From positions 248,001-312,000 of the forward strand of contig CAWIGP010000003.1 in NCBI GenBank assembly GCA_963835735.1: a stretch of 64,000 bases of DNA. The letters are read 5' to 3'. This DNA comes from DASQMT01 sp963835735. Lineage in GTDB: Bacteria; Actinomycetota; Thermoleophilia; Solirubrobacterales; Solirubrobacteraceae. Both the position numbers and the translations under genes were made by a program. This document shows positions 9,448 through 18,307 of this stretch, piece by piece; position 1 is the stretch's first letter; the number at the start of each line of letters is the position of its first letter. The notes below the pieces were generated by a model, which saw only the letters and a program-made list of their open reading frames with translations, was not told where the DNA came from and did no database searches.

Positions 9448-9662
9448 GCGGCGGCTCGAAACTGCGGCATTGAAGGGTGCACGGGCTGCCGTGGCGTTCG
9501 TCCGGGGCGCCCTAGGGGTGCTATTCGCCCTTAAAGCGCCCCGCATCGACTTGGGGCGGGTGAATCTCGCTATCCGGCACCAGCACGCCCCGCATCGAGC
9601 GTGTGCGTGGAGACACGCACACGATCCGGGCCCTCCGTATATGCCCGCAGTACGCGAGCAAT
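9448..9662. repeat. Intergenic inverted-end element, copy A
   Basis: The copy lies between two convergent genes. Its left end reads GCGGCTCGAAACTGCGGCAT then TGAAGGG. Its right end, read on the minus strand, is GCTCGCGTACTGCGGGCATA followed by GGAGGGCCCGGATCG. Inside are a hairpin CGCCCC...GGGGCG (9537-9558), a second GCCCCGCATCGAGCG (about 9586-9600) and a hairpin CGTGTGCGT/ACGCACACG (about 9600-9623). The order AAAGCGCCCCGCATCGAC, GCCCCGCATCGAGCG, GGAGAC hairpin, GATCCG, CCTCC is shared with copy B at 28 kb. A role as a bidirectional terminator is inferred from position and symmetry. Confidence 0.7.
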
Positions 9663-9669
9663 CCGCGCC

Positions 9670-10813
9670 CTACGCGGCGACGGCGGATACCGAAGACGAC
9701 GGCGCAGCAGCCGCCGGAGCCGGCAGAGCGAACGAAGGCGGCGCGATCTCCAGGTAGTGCCGGAACGCCCAGTGCGACAACGGCCGCCCGCCCGAAGAGG
9801 TCCACGACGCCGGTCAGCACCCGCGGGCGCAGCCTGGGCACGAGGTGCTGCACCTGCAGCATCGCCTCGTACTTCCACCGGTGCGACGCCGAGAACGCCG
9901 CGTAGCGCCCCAGTGCCTCGTCGCGCGACCGCGACCCGGCGAGCACCGCCCGGAGCTCGCGCCCGCAGGCGATCGCGAAGTAGAACGCCGTGCGGATGCC
10001 CTCGGCGGTCACCGGGAGGCAGTGCCCGGCGGAGTCGCCGGCGAAGAACACGCCGTCCTCGACGGCGGGTCGCAGCCGGTGCGGGATCCAGTTGCCCTGG
10101 TAGCCGTCGGGCGGCAGCCCGAGGTCGTCGGCCAGCCGCACGGTCGGGTTCTTGACACCGTCGCGCGGGTCGAACGAGCCGACGCCGACGCGCAGCTCGT
10201 CGTCCGCCGGGAACGACCAGCCGTAGCCGGCGCGGATCACGCGCTTGTCGATCCACAGCTCGAGGTCGTCGCTCGACCCGCCCGGATGGACCTCCAGCCC
10301 GCGCGACAGGCGCGCGTTCGGCGGCTGCACGAGCGTCCGGCCCAGAACCCGCTTCCAGCCCAGTGCGTCGACGATCAGCGGGGCGCGCAGCTCGCCGCGG
10401 TCGGTGACCACCGCGTCGCCCTCGCGCCGCTCGACCTTCGCGGTCTCGAACTCCGTGCCCGGGCCGCGCTGCTCCCACAGCAGGCCGCACAGGGCGCGGT
10501 AGTCGAACGTCGAGAACGTCCAGGGCAGCGGCCAGCGCGCGGTCGTGCGCGGCGTGTGGACGAGCAGCGACCCGAACGTCTGGCGGATCGAGCGCTCCAG
10601 TCCCAGATTCCGGAGCCATTCGGTCGGCGCGGCGCAGGCCGACGTCTGCCGCTCTCCGATCTCGTAGCGATCGACCACGAGCACGCGCGCGCCGCTCGCA
10701 CGGAGCTCGCGCGCGACCGTCAGCCCGGCGAACGAGGCTCCGCAGATCAGCACGTCGAAATCGCCGCTCAGAGGGGTTCGCGCGGCGCCGCGCTTGGTGG
10801 CTCGGACGGGCAT
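9670..10813 (-). CDS. FAD-dependent oxidoreductase, geranylgeranyl-reductase-like; frameshifted near C-terminus
   Basis: About 380 aa. It has an N-terminal Rossmann FAD motif (DVLICGASFAGLTVARELR) and the C-terminal FAD motif FFAGDSAGHCLPVTAEGIRT, typical of the geranylgeranyl reductase/halogenase-like flavoprotein group. An extra base in the GGGCGGGCGG run near 9785 throws the frame. In the corrected frame the tail reads HWAFRHYLEIAPPSFALP and stops at 9670-9672. In the uncorrected frame the gene runs on through repeat element A to 9521, giving a spurious tail. The ATG start has a TATGAT box 12 bases upstream and is divergent from rpsA. The substrate may be a polyprenyl group or another hydrophobic alkene; not determinable here. 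Confidence 0.8.
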
Positions 10814-10885
10814 CGGAGGGCCGGGATCATAGGCAAACGCGGCTCAAACGCTCGTATCGAGAGTCGCTAGAGTTATCCGCTGCCT

Positions 10886-13030
10886 ATGGAAGCCACTATG
10901 ACCCCGCCCACCACTACCAGCGACGCTCGAGTCGTCGAGGGATCCGACGGGATGCTCCTCGAGATCGACGGCCGCATCGTTCCGAACTACGACGCCACGA
11001 TCGTCCCCTTCGAGGAGGGCGACGTCGTGACGGGTGCGGTGGTGCGCATCGACAAGGACGAGGTCCTCGTCGACATCGGTTACAAGAGCGAGGGGGTCAT
11101 CCCCTCCAACGAGCTCTCGATCCGCAAGTCGGTCAACCCGAACGAAGAGGTCGAGATCGGTGAGGAGGTCGACGCCCTCGTCCTCACCAAGGAGGACCAG
11201 GACGGCCGCCTGATCCTCTCCAAGAAGCGTGCCCGCTTCGAGCGCGCCTGGAGGCGTATCGAGGCGGCGGCCGAGTCCGGCGAGCCCGTCCACGGCTCGG
11301 TCATCGAGGTCGTCAAGGGCGGCCTGATCGTCGACCTCGGGGTGCGCGGCTTCCTGCCCGCCTCGCTCGTCGACATCCGCCGCGTGCCGAACCTCGACGA
11401 GTACCTCGGCCAGACGATCGAGTCGAAGGTGATCGAGCTCAACCGCCCGCGCAACAACGTGGTGCTCAGCCGCCGCGCGGTGCTGGAGGAGGAGCGCAAG
11501 GAGCAGCGCCAGGCGATCCTGGAGCGGCTGCAGCCGGGCCTGATCATCGAGGGCCAGATCTCCAACATCGTCGAGTTCGGCGCGTTCGTCGACCTCGACG
11601 GGATCGACGGCCTGATCCACATCTCCGAGCTCTCGTGGTCGCACGTCAACCACCCGAGCGAGATCCTCAACATCGGTGACACCGTGCAGGTCAAGGTGCT
11701 CGACATCGACCGCGATCGCCAGCGCATCTCCCTGGGCCTCAAGCAGACCCAGGAGGACCCGTGGCAGCGCGTGGTCGACACCTACTCGATCGGCGACGAG
11801 CTCGAGGGCAAGGTCACCAAGGTGGTCGCCTTCGGCGCGTTCGTGGAGATCCTGGAGGGCGTCGAGGGCCTCGTGCACATCTCCGAGCTGGCGCAGCAGC
11901 ACGTGGAGAACCCGCGTGAGATCGTCCAGCCGGGCGACGACGTGAAGGTCAAGATCCTCGAGATCGACTCCGAGCGCCGGCGCCTGTCGCTGTCGATCAA
12001 GCGCGTCGAGGATCAGATCCTCCCGCGCCGCACGCTGCCCCCGGCCGCCGAGGGCGAGGACACCGGCGCGGGCGACCTCGAGAACATGCCCGAGCTGGGG
12101 CTGTCGGAGGACGTTTTCGCCGGACAGCCCGAGGTCGCCGCCGACGAGGTCGAGGTGCAGCCCGCCGACACCGAAAGCGAGGCGCCGCCCGAGCCGGAGG
12201 CCGAGGCCGAGACCGAGGCGCCGGCCGCGGAGCCTGAGGCCGAGGCGCCGACCGCAGAGCCGGAGGCTGAGGCTGAGACCGAGGCGCCGACCGCAGAGCC
12301 GGAGGCCGAGGCCGAAACCGAGGCGCCGACCGCAGAGCCGGAGGCCGAGGCCGAAACCGAGGCGCCGACCGCCGAGGCCGAGACCGAGCGAGGCGCCGGC
12401 CGACGAGCCCGAGCCGGGCGAGGAGCGGGCGTAGCCGCACCGCCGTTCGTCGGCCTCACGGGCGGGATCGGGGCCGGGAAGTCGGAAGCGCTGGCGGCGC
12501 TGGCGCGCCTGGGTGCCGCAACGCTCTCGACCGACGCGGTGGTGCACGAGCTCTACGCGGGCCGCGAGGTGCGCGACGCGGTCACCGCTCGCTGGGGCCC
12601 CGAGGTGGCGCCGGGCGGGGTCGTGGACCGCGCCGCGGTCGCGCGGCGCGCCTTCGCCGCTCCGGAGGAGCGCGCCTGGCTCGAGGCGCTGCTTTGGCCG
12701 CTGGTCGGGGCCCGCGTGGCCGCCTGGCGCGAGGAGCAGTCGGCGCGCGAACCGCAGCCGCGGGCGCTCGTCGTGGAGACGCCGCTCCTGTTCGAGGCCG
12801 GGTTGGCCGGCCTGTACGACGCTACGCTGGTGATCGTCGCCGACGAGGCAGTACGCTCGCAACGAGCGGCCCTGCGCGGTCACGCCGCGGTCGACGAGCG
12901 GATTGCCCGCCAGCTCCCGCAGGAGGAGAAGGCGGCCCGCGCCGATCACGTCGTCCGCAACGACCGCGATCTTCCCGCGTTGGAGCAGGAACTCGCGGCG
13001 GTCCTTGAGAAGCTGTCCCGCATACCATGA
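10886..13030 (+). CDS. rpsA-coaE: 30S ribosomal protein S1 joined in frame to dephospho-CoA kinase
   Basis: As sequenced, this is one 714-codon frame. Residues 1 to about 375 hold four S1 RNA-binding repeats (including VEFGAFVDLDGIDGLIHISE and VAFGAFVEILEGVEGLVHIS), as in other actinobacterial S1 proteins, which bind mRNA on the small subunit. An acidic Glu/Ala/Pro tail (about 400-500) built from a 39-bp tandem repeat follows. From about residue 517 a complete dephospho-CoA kinase starts, with P-loop GLTGGIGAGKS. CoaE phosphorylates dephospho-CoA in the last step of CoA synthesis. The other frame shows what looks like the normal S1 end (EAPADEPEPGEERA, stop TAG 12432-12434) if one base near 12389 is removed. 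CoaE would then lack an ATG/GTG/TTG start, having GTA at 12431. The next gene overlaps as ATGA. Confidence 0.85.
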   Translation: MEATMTPPTTTSDARVVEGSDGMLLEIDGRIVPNYDATIVPFEEGDVVTGAVVRIDKDEVLVDIGYKSEGVIPSNELSIRKSVNPNEEVEIGEEVDALVLTKEDQDGRLILSKKRARFERAWRRIEAAAESGEPVHGSVIEVVKGGLIVDLGVRGFLPASLVDIRRVPNLDEYLGQTIESKVIELNRPRNNVVLSRRAVLEEERKEQRQAILERLQPGLIIEGQISNIVEFGAFVDLDGIDGLIHISELSWSHVNHPSEILNIGDTVQVKVLDIDRDRQRISLGLKQTQEDPWQRVVDTYSIGDELEGKVTKVVAFGAFVEILEGVEGLVHISELAQQHVENPREIVQPGDDVKVKILEIDSERRRLSLSIKRVEDQILPRRTLPPAAEGEDTGAGDLENMPELGLSEDVFAGQPEVAADEVEVQPADTESEAPPEPEAEAETEAPAAEPEAEAPTAEPEAEAETEAPTAEPEAEAETEAPTAEPEAEAETEAPTAEAETERGAGRRARAGRGAGVAAPPFVGLTGGIGAGKSEALAALARLGAATLSTDAVVHELYAGREVRDAVTARWGPEVAPGGVVDRAAVARRAFAAPEERAWLEALLWPLVGARVAAWREEQSAREPQPRALVVETPLLFEAGLAGLYDATLVIVADEAVRSQRAALRGHAAVDERIARQLPQEEKAARADHVVRNDRDLPALEQELAAVLEKLSRIP
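12190..12390 (+). repeat. 39-bp tandem repeats encoding the acidic S1 tail
   Basis: The unit begins GAGGCGCCGACCGCAGAGCC and continues with GGAGGCCGAGGCCGAAACC. Two near-identical 39-bp copies start at 12281 and 12320. A shortened copy follows from 12359 and diverged copies precede. Each unit encodes 13 residues, EAPTAEPEAEAET. The apparent frame change between S1 and CoaE falls at the 3' edge of this array. Confidence 0.85.
12431..13030 (+). other. coaE: Dephospho-CoA kinase (coaE) region of the joined frame
   Basis: About 200 residues, the usual length of a stand-alone CoaE. The P-loop GGIGAGKS is followed by the STDAVVHELY segment, the VVETPLLFEAGL Walker-B-like region and the lid region with RQLPQEEKAARADHVVRND. 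All expected catalytic blocks are present, so the enzyme should be active whether made alone or as an S1 fusion. The first codon overlapping the inferred S1 stop is GTA, not an accepted start, so either the fusion is real or a second base error hides the start. Confidence 0.8.
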
Positions 13031-13665
13031 GCACCCCAACGGCCACCCATCGCACGCGCCCGCGCAGCGTCGTCCGGACGCGCCGCCGGCGCCAGGCGCT
13101 GCGCCGCAGGCTGGCTTTCCTGCTCGCGGTCGCGGTCGGCGGGCTGGCGGTCGCGCTCGCGATCGCCCCGTGGGCCGACCAGGCGGTGCAGGAGGTAACG
13201 CTCCCGCTCCGGCACGACGACATCATCCGCCAGCAGGCGGAGGACAAGGACCTCGATCCGGCGCTGATCGCGGGCGTGATCTTCGCCGAGTCGCACTTCC
13301 GCGACCAGACCTCGCACGCCGGCGCGAAGGGGCTGATGCAGCTGATGCCCGGGACGGCGGACTACATCGCGCAGAAGTCCGGCGGCATCGCCTTCGTCCA
13401 GGGCGACCTCGCGACGCCGCAGGTCAACATCGCGTACGGCTCCTGGTACCTGCGCCACCTGCTCGACCGCTATGACGGCAGCGAGGTGCTGGCGCTCGCC
13501 GCCTACAACGCGGGGCTCGGGAACGTCGACGACTGGCTGACCGCGGGCGGGGGGAGCGTCCGCGTGGCCGACATCCCGTTCCCGGAGACGCGCGAGTACG
13601 TGCGCAAGGTGTTCGAGGCGCGCGAGGATTACCGCCGCGTGTACGCGCGCGAACTCGGGCTGTGA
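13027..13665 (+). CDS. Membrane-anchored lytic transglycosylase (SLT domain)
   Basis: 212 aa; the ATG overlaps the CoaE stop as ATGA. A basic N-terminus (about 26 residues) precedes one membrane helix (about 27-48), so the domain should face outside. The SLT lysozyme-like domain spans about 62-190. The catalytic Glu88 is in AESHFRD, followed by the hallmarks GAKGLMQLMPGTA and ALAAYNAGLGNV. It cleaves the MurNAc-GlcNAc bond of peptidoglycan. The small size and single domain resemble the cell-wall-remodelling Slt proteins of Actinobacteria. Confidence 0.9.
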   Translation: MSTPTATHRTRPRSVVRTRRRRQALRRRLAFLLAVAVGGLAVALAIAPWADQAVQEVTLPLRHDDIIRQQAEDKDLDPALIAGVIFAESHFRDQTSHAGAKGLMQLMPGTADYIAQKSGGIAFVQGDLATPQVNIAYGSWYLRHLLDRYDGSEVLALAAYNAGLGNVDDWLTAGGGSVRVADIPFPETREYVRKVFEAREDYRRVYARELGL

Positions 13666-14426
13666 CGCTCGCGGGCCGCGGCGCGCTCGTCACGGGCGTG
13701 AGCCGTCGCGTGGGCATCGGCTACGCGATCGCCCGCCGGCTGCGCGAGCTCGGGGCGGACGTGTTCGTCCAGGGCTTCGAGCCCCATGACGCGTCCCAGC
13801 CGTGGGGGGCCGATCCGGCCGGCGTGCCGGCGCTGGCCGGCGAGCTGGGGGCAGCGCACGGGAGCTACGACTTCACCGATCCGTCCGCCCCGGCGGCGTG
13901 CATCGAGGCCGCGGCCGCGGCGCTCGGCCACGTGGACGTGCTCGTCGCCAACCATGCGATGTCGTGCGACCAGGATCTCGCCGCGCTGGAGGCGGCTGCG
14001 ATCGACGCCACGCTCGCGGTCAACGTGCGCGCCACGCTGCTGCTCGTGCAGGCCTACGCGCGGCTGCACGACGACGGGCGGCCGGGCGGGCGCGTGATCC
14101 TCTTCACCTCCGGCCAGAACCTCGAGCCGATGACGCGCGAGCTGCCGTACGCCGCCAGCAAGGCCGCCCTGCACGGGATCACGGCTTCGCTCGCCGCCGA
14201 GCTGGCGCCGCGCGGCATCCTCGTCAACGCGATCAACCCCGGCCCGACGGACACCGGCTGGGCCACGCCCGAGCTCACACGACACGAGATGCGCAGGCTG
14301 CCGCTCGGCCGCTGGGGGAGCCCGGAGGACGCCGCGCGGCTGGTCGGCTGGCTCGCGACCGACGACGCGGCATGGGTGACGGGCCAGATCCTGACGAGCG
14401 ACGGCGGCTTCTCGCTCAGCCGCTGA
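13662..14426 (+). CDS. Short-chain dehydrogenase/reductase (SDR)
   Basis: 254 aa, coupled to the upstream gene by a GTGA overlap. The N-terminal nucleotide motif reads TGVSRRVGIGYAIAR, a looser form of TGxxxGxG. NHAM occupies the NNAG position and the catalytic Tyr163/Lys167 pair is in YAASKAALHG, with Ser in FTSGQN. The C-terminal INPGPTDTGW segment is typical of classical SDRs of the 3-oxoacyl-ACP-reductase type. NAD(P)H preference and substrate are not clear. Confidence 0.85.
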   Translation: MTLAGRGALVTGVSRRVGIGYAIARRLRELGADVFVQGFEPHDASQPWGADPAGVPALAGELGAAHGSYDFTDPSAPAACIEAAAAALGHVDVLVANHAMSCDQDLAALEAAAIDATLAVNVRATLLLVQAYARLHDDGRPGGRVILFTSGQNLEPMTRELPYAASKAALHGITASLAAELAPRGILVNAINPGPTDTGWATPELTRHEMRRLPLGRWGSPEDAARLVGWLATDDAAWVTGQILTSDGGFSLSR

Positions 14427-14442
14427 GTGGCGCTTCACTAGC

Positions 14443-15738
14443 GTGCTCGCCCGCGTAGCGCTCGCAGGCTTCCTGCTCGCCAACGTCGCGGTCGTCGTCT
14501 ACCTGTGGGCGACCAGCGCGGAGGTGACCGGCGCGGCCGCCGGGCCGCTGGGGGAGATCGGACGCCTGTGCGGACTGGTCGGCGCGCTGCTCGTGCTGGT
14601 CGAGCTGCTGCTGCTCGCGCGTATCCCGGCGCTCGAGCGCGCCGCCGGTTTCGAGCGCCTGCTCGTCTGGCACCGCTGGAACGGGCGCGCGTGCCTGACA
14701 CTGCTGGTCACGCACGCGACGCTGATCGTCGTCGCCTACGCCCGCGCCGACGAGCGCTCGCTCCCGGGCCAGGTCGTGCGCATGATCGAGGAGTACCCGG
14801 GCGTGATCACGGCGCTGGCAGGCCTCTCGCTGCTGGTCGGCGTCGTCGTCACCTCGGCGGTGCTCGTGCGCCGCCGGATGCGCTACGAGACGTGGTACTT
14901 CCTGCACCTGTACGCGTACCTGGCGGTCGCGCTGGCGTTCAGCCACCAGCTGGCGACCGGCACGGCGTTCGTAGGCCGCCCGCTCGCGCGCACGTACTGG
15001 ACAGCGCTGTACGTCGGCACGCTGGCCGCGATCGTGGGCTTCCGGCTCGTTCTCCCGGTCGCGCGGAGCCTGCGCCACCGGCTGCGCGTCGAGCGGGTCG
15101 TCGCCGAGGCGCCCGGCGTCGTGTCGATCGAGGTCGGAGGAGTGCGCCTGGAGCGGCTCCGCGCGCGCGCCGGGCAGTTCTTCACCTGGCGCTTCCTGAC
15201 GCGCGATCGCTGGTGGGAGGCGCACCCCTTCTCGCTCTCCGCCGCACCTGATGGCCGCCGGCTGCGCATCACGGTCAAGGGCGTGGGCGACCATACCGAG
15301 CGGCTCCGCGCGCTCGCGCCCGGCACCCGCGTGATCGCCGAAGGGCCGTTCGGGTCGTTCACCGCCGCCGCCCGCCGCCGCCCGGGCGTGGCGATGATCG
15401 CCGGCGGCGTCGGCATCACCCCGATCCGCGCGCTGCTGGAGGAGATGACCGGCGACGTCGCGGTCGTGTATCGCGCACTGCGCCCGGAGGACGTGATCCT
15501 GCGCGACGAGCTCGACGAGCTCGCGCGCCGGCGCGGGGCGGAGCTGTACTACATCGTCGGCGACCACCGGGAGGGCGAGCCGCTGTCGCCCGAACACCTG
15601 CGCGCGCTGGTCCCGGACATCGCCACGCGCGACGTGTACGTCTGCGGACCGCCGGCGATGACCGAGGCGACTCGCGCGACGCTCGACCGATCGGGCGTGC
15701 CGCGGCGCCAGGTCGTCACCGAGCGCTTCGCCTACTGA
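14443..15738 (+). CDS. Ferric-reductase-like transmembrane flavocytochrome with FNR domain
   Basis: 431 aa. Six hydrophobic helices in the first 215 residues include His residues in WHRWNGR, VTHATL, LHLYAYL and FSHQLA, as expected for two b-type hemes of the ferric reductase/NOX fold. A ferredoxin-reductase FAD domain (about 217-300, with HPFSLSAAP) and an NAD-binding domain (about 305-431, with GGVGITPIRALLEE and VYVCGPPAM) follow. Electrons would pass from NAD(P)H through FAD and heme across the membrane. An ApbE and an FMN-binding partner are encoded nearby on the opposite strand, suggesting an extracytosolic flavin acceptor. The 3' end overlaps the convergent glycosidase gene by 23 bases. 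Confidence 0.88.
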   Translation: MLARVALAGFLLANVAVVVYLWATSAEVTGAAAGPLGEIGRLCGLVGALLVLVELLLLARIPALERAAGFERLLVWHRWNGRACLTLLVTHATLIVVAYARADERSLPGQVVRMIEEYPGVITALAGLSLLVGVVVTSAVLVRRRMRYETWYFLHLYAYLAVALAFSHQLATGTAFVGRPLARTYWTALYVGTLAAIVGFRLVLPVARSLRHRLRVERVVAEAPGVVSIEVGGVRLERLRARAGQFFTWRFLTRDRWWEAHPFSLSAAPDGRRLRITVKGVGDHTERLRALAPGTRVIAEGPFGSFTAAARRRPGVAMIAGGVGITPIRALLEEMTGDVAVVYRALRPEDVILRDELDELARRRGAELYYIVGDHREGEPLSPEHLRALVPDIATRDVYVCGPPAMTEATRATLDRSGVPRRQVVTERFAY

Positions 15739-16660
15739 GCACGGAGAGCTCGCCGCCGGAGCCCACGAGCAGCGGCATCGGATCGCTCAGCTCGCCGACG
15801 AACTCGCCGCGCGCGTCGTGCATGCGCCACGCCATGAACTGCCACGCGCCCGCGTGCTCGATGAGCCGCCCTGCGTAGTGGCGGCCGCGACCCGGATCGC
15901 CGACCAGGAACTCGTCGCGGTCGAGCGCGTACGGGCCTTGCCGGTGTGACGAGGTCAGGTAGTGCGTGCCCGACTCCGCCACGACGCCGCTTCGCGCGCG
16001 CCGATCCGCCCCGTGATCGGCGTCGGTGGCGCAGAACAGGATCCGCCACGCGCCGCCCAGATGGACGCGCTGCGGCACCTCGAGCTGCCCGAACTCACCG
16101 GGCTGCGAGAGCGGCGGCCCCGCCTCCCAGCTGCGCAGGTCGTCCGACCACGCCTGCCCGATCACCCCGCGGGCATCGAGCGGCCCGCTGGTCGCGGAGG
16201 CCGTGAGCAGCAGCTGGAAGCGGTCGCCGACGCGCTCCACCCACGGGTCGCGCCAGGTCGCGCGCTCGTACCACCGCGGATCGGCCTCGAGGACCGGGCC
16301 GAGGCGCTCCCAGCGGAGGAGGTCGGTCGAGTGCGCGTGGCCGACCCGCTGGACGCCGCCGTCCTCGGCCCGCGCGATCCCGGTGTACAGCAGGTGCCAC
16401 GCGCCGTCGTGGCGCAGGATGCTGCCGGTCCAGGTCGCGAGGTCGTCGAACTCGCCCGGGGGGCCGGGGCCGAGCGCGTCTGGCAGCACGCGCCACGAGC
16501 GCAGGTCGCGCGACACGGCGTGGCCGATCGTCGCGTTGTGATGCCGCAGCTCGGGGTTCCCCAGCGCCCGCGGCGCCTGCAGGTAGAACACGTGCACGTC
16601 CGCGCCGTCGCGCGCGAACCAGAAGTCCCACAGCCAGCGGTCGGGCAGCCGCAGGCTCAT
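15716..16660 (-). CDS. Five-bladed beta-propeller glycosidase, GH43/GH32/GH68-like
   Basis: 314 aa. It has repeated propeller motifs WDFWFARDG, HVFYLQAP, SRDLRSWRVL, DLATWTGSIL, ATWRDPWVERVGDRFQLLLT and LEVPQRVHLGG. The acidic residues near WDFW, in WRDPWV and in QLEVPQ are the likely nucleophile, transition-state stabiliser and acid of a clan GH-F/J propeller. There is no signal peptide, so it probably works on imported oligosaccharides such as sucrose-type sugars. Its ATG overlaps the upstream GH13 stop (ATGA) and it is the last gene of the sugar operon. Confidence 0.75.
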   Translation of the reverse strand: MSLRLPDRWLWDFWFARDGADVHVFYLQAPRALGNPELRHHNATIGHAVSRDLRSWRVLPDALGPGPPGEFDDLATWTGSILRHDGAWHLLYTGIARAEDGGVQRVGHAHSTDLLRWERLGPVLEADPRWYERATWRDPWVERVGDRFQLLLTASATSGPLDARGVIGQAWSDDLRSWEAGPPLSQPGEFGQLEVPQRVHLGGAWRILFCATDADHGADRRARSGVVAESGTHYLTSSHRQGPYALDRDEFLVGDPGRGRHYAGRLIEHAGAWQFMAWRMHDARGEFVGELSDPMPLLVGSGGELSVLSRRSAR

Positions 16661-18307
16661 GCGCCCGATCGCTTGTAGGCGCGCCCCTCCCACGGCCCGA
16701 GCGTGAGCCCGCCGCCCGGCGCCGGATCGCCCGCGACGACCTCGGCTCCCTCCGGCCAGCCGGGTACCACCGGCGTGAGCGGCTCGCCCGTGAAGTTGCC
16801 GAGCACCAGCAGCTCGACGCCGCCGAGCCGGCGCGCGAACGCGTAGACGCGCTCGTCGTCCGGCAGCAGCATCGTGAAGTCGCCGTGCGCGACGACGGGC
16901 TCCGTGTGCCGCAGCTCGATCAGGCGGCGGTAGTGATGGAAGACCGAGCCGGGGTCGGCGCGCGCCGCCTCGGCGTTGATCTCGCGGTGGTTCGGGTTGA
17001 CCGCGAGCCACGACGTGCCCGTGGTGAAGCCGGCGTTCGGCGAGGCGTCCCACTGCATCGGGGTGCGCGCGTTGTCGCGGCTGACGCGCCGCAGGTCGTC
17101 GAGCACCGCCGCCGGGTCGGCGCCGTGGCCGACGGCCTCGGCGTAGTGGTTGAGCGACTCGATGTCGCGGAAGTCCTCGACGCGCGCCCACGGCGCGTTC
17201 GTCATCCCGAGCTCCTCGCCCTGGTAGACGTACGGCGTCCCGCGGTGCAGGTGCAGCACGGTCCCGAGCATCTTGGCCGCCCGGCACGCGATGCTCGCCG
17301 TCGTCGCCGAAGCGCGACACGACGCGCGGCTGGTCGTGGTTGTTCCAGTACAGGCTGTTCCAGCCGACGTCGGCGAGCCCTTCCTGCCAGCGGCCGAGCG
17401 ACGCCTTGAGCTCGGTCAGGCGCAGCGGCCGATGCTCCCACTTGGTGGCGCCCTGATCGACCATCACATGGTCGAACTGGAACACCATGTCGAGCTCCCC
17501 GCGCGCCGGGTCGGTGAACACGCGCGCCTGCTCGAGCGTGACGGTCGGCATCTCGCCGACGGTCAGCAGCTCCGCGTCGCGCCCGGCGAACACCTCGCGG
17601 TGCATCTCCTGCAGGAACTCGTGGATCCGCGGGCCGCAGCTTGTGTACGGGCGGCCATCGCCGTAGAGCGCGCCCGGGTGCACCTCGCCGTCCGGCAGTG
17701 CGGGATCCTTGGAGATCAGATCGATCACGTCCATGCGGAACCCGTCGACTCCGCGGTCCAGCCACCAGTTCATCATCGAGTAGACCGCCGCCCGGACGTC
17801 CGGGTTCTCCCAGTTGAGGTCGGGCTGCTTGCGCGAGAACAGGTGCAGGTAGTGCTCGTGGGTGGCGGGGTCGAGCTGCCAGGCAGACCCGGAGAACCAC
17901 GAGCCCCAGTTGTTGGGCTGGGCGCGCCACCAGTACCAGTCGCGCTTCGGGTCGGCGCGACTCGAGCGCGAGGCGGCGAACCAGGGGTGCTCGTCGGAGG
18001 TGTGGTTGACCACGAGGTCGAGGATCAGCTTGATCCCGCGCGCGTGGGCGCCGGCCAGCAGCGCGTCGAAGTCGGCGAGGGTGCCGAACGTCGGATCGAT
18101 GTCGCGGTAGTCGGAGATGTCGTAGCCGGCGTCGTCCTGCGGCGACGGATAGACGGGGGAGAGCCAGATCACGTCAACGCCGAGGGCGGCGACGTGGTCG
18201 AGCCGCGACGTGATGCCGGGCAGGTCGCCGATGCCGTTCCCGTCGGAGTCGGCGAAGCTGCGCGGGATAGATCTGATAGACGACCGCGGACTTCCACCAC
18301 TGCTCAT
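16657..18307 (-). CDS. GH13 alpha-glucosidase / oligo-1,6-glucosidase, with three indels
   Basis: About 548 aa after correction. (beta/alpha)8 motifs: GVDVIWLSPVYPSPQDDAGY, LDLVVNHTS, GFRMDVIDLI (nucleophile Asp), VGEMPT (acid/base Glu) and NNHDQPR. The ATG at 18305-18307 overlaps the apbE stop as ATGA. A base is missing close to the start (near 18296) and an extra C occurs near 18262, so 13 codons read as SGGSPRSSIRSIP where the other frame gives the family sequence WWKSAVVYQIYP. A further extra C near 17290 shifts the frame until the stop at 16657. It likely hydrolyses imported malto- or isomalto-oligosaccharides. Confidence 0.82.

Noticed and set aside
9521..9669. C-terminal extension of the FAD oxidoreductase frame through the intergenic element
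   Set aside because: The frame is displaced by one extra base near 9785; the other frame gives a typical tail (HWAFRHYLEIAPP) and a stop at 9670, so the extension is an artefact.
12320..12434. Programmed ribosomal frameshifting between rpsA and coaE
   Set aside because: No slippery heptamer, stop-proximal stimulator or internal ribosome-binding site arrangement is visible at the junction.
10844..13039. 731-codon minus-strand frame opposite rpsA-coaE with Gly/Leu repeats
   Set aside because: The repeats are simply the complement of the 39-bp acidic-tail repeats; the plus-strand S1 and CoaE motifs are unambiguous.
13027..13665. Resuscitation-promoting factor
   Set aside because: The domain shows SLT motifs (GLMQLMPGTA, AYNAGLGNV) with catalytic Glu in AESHF, which fits lytic transglycosylase rather than the Rpf fold.
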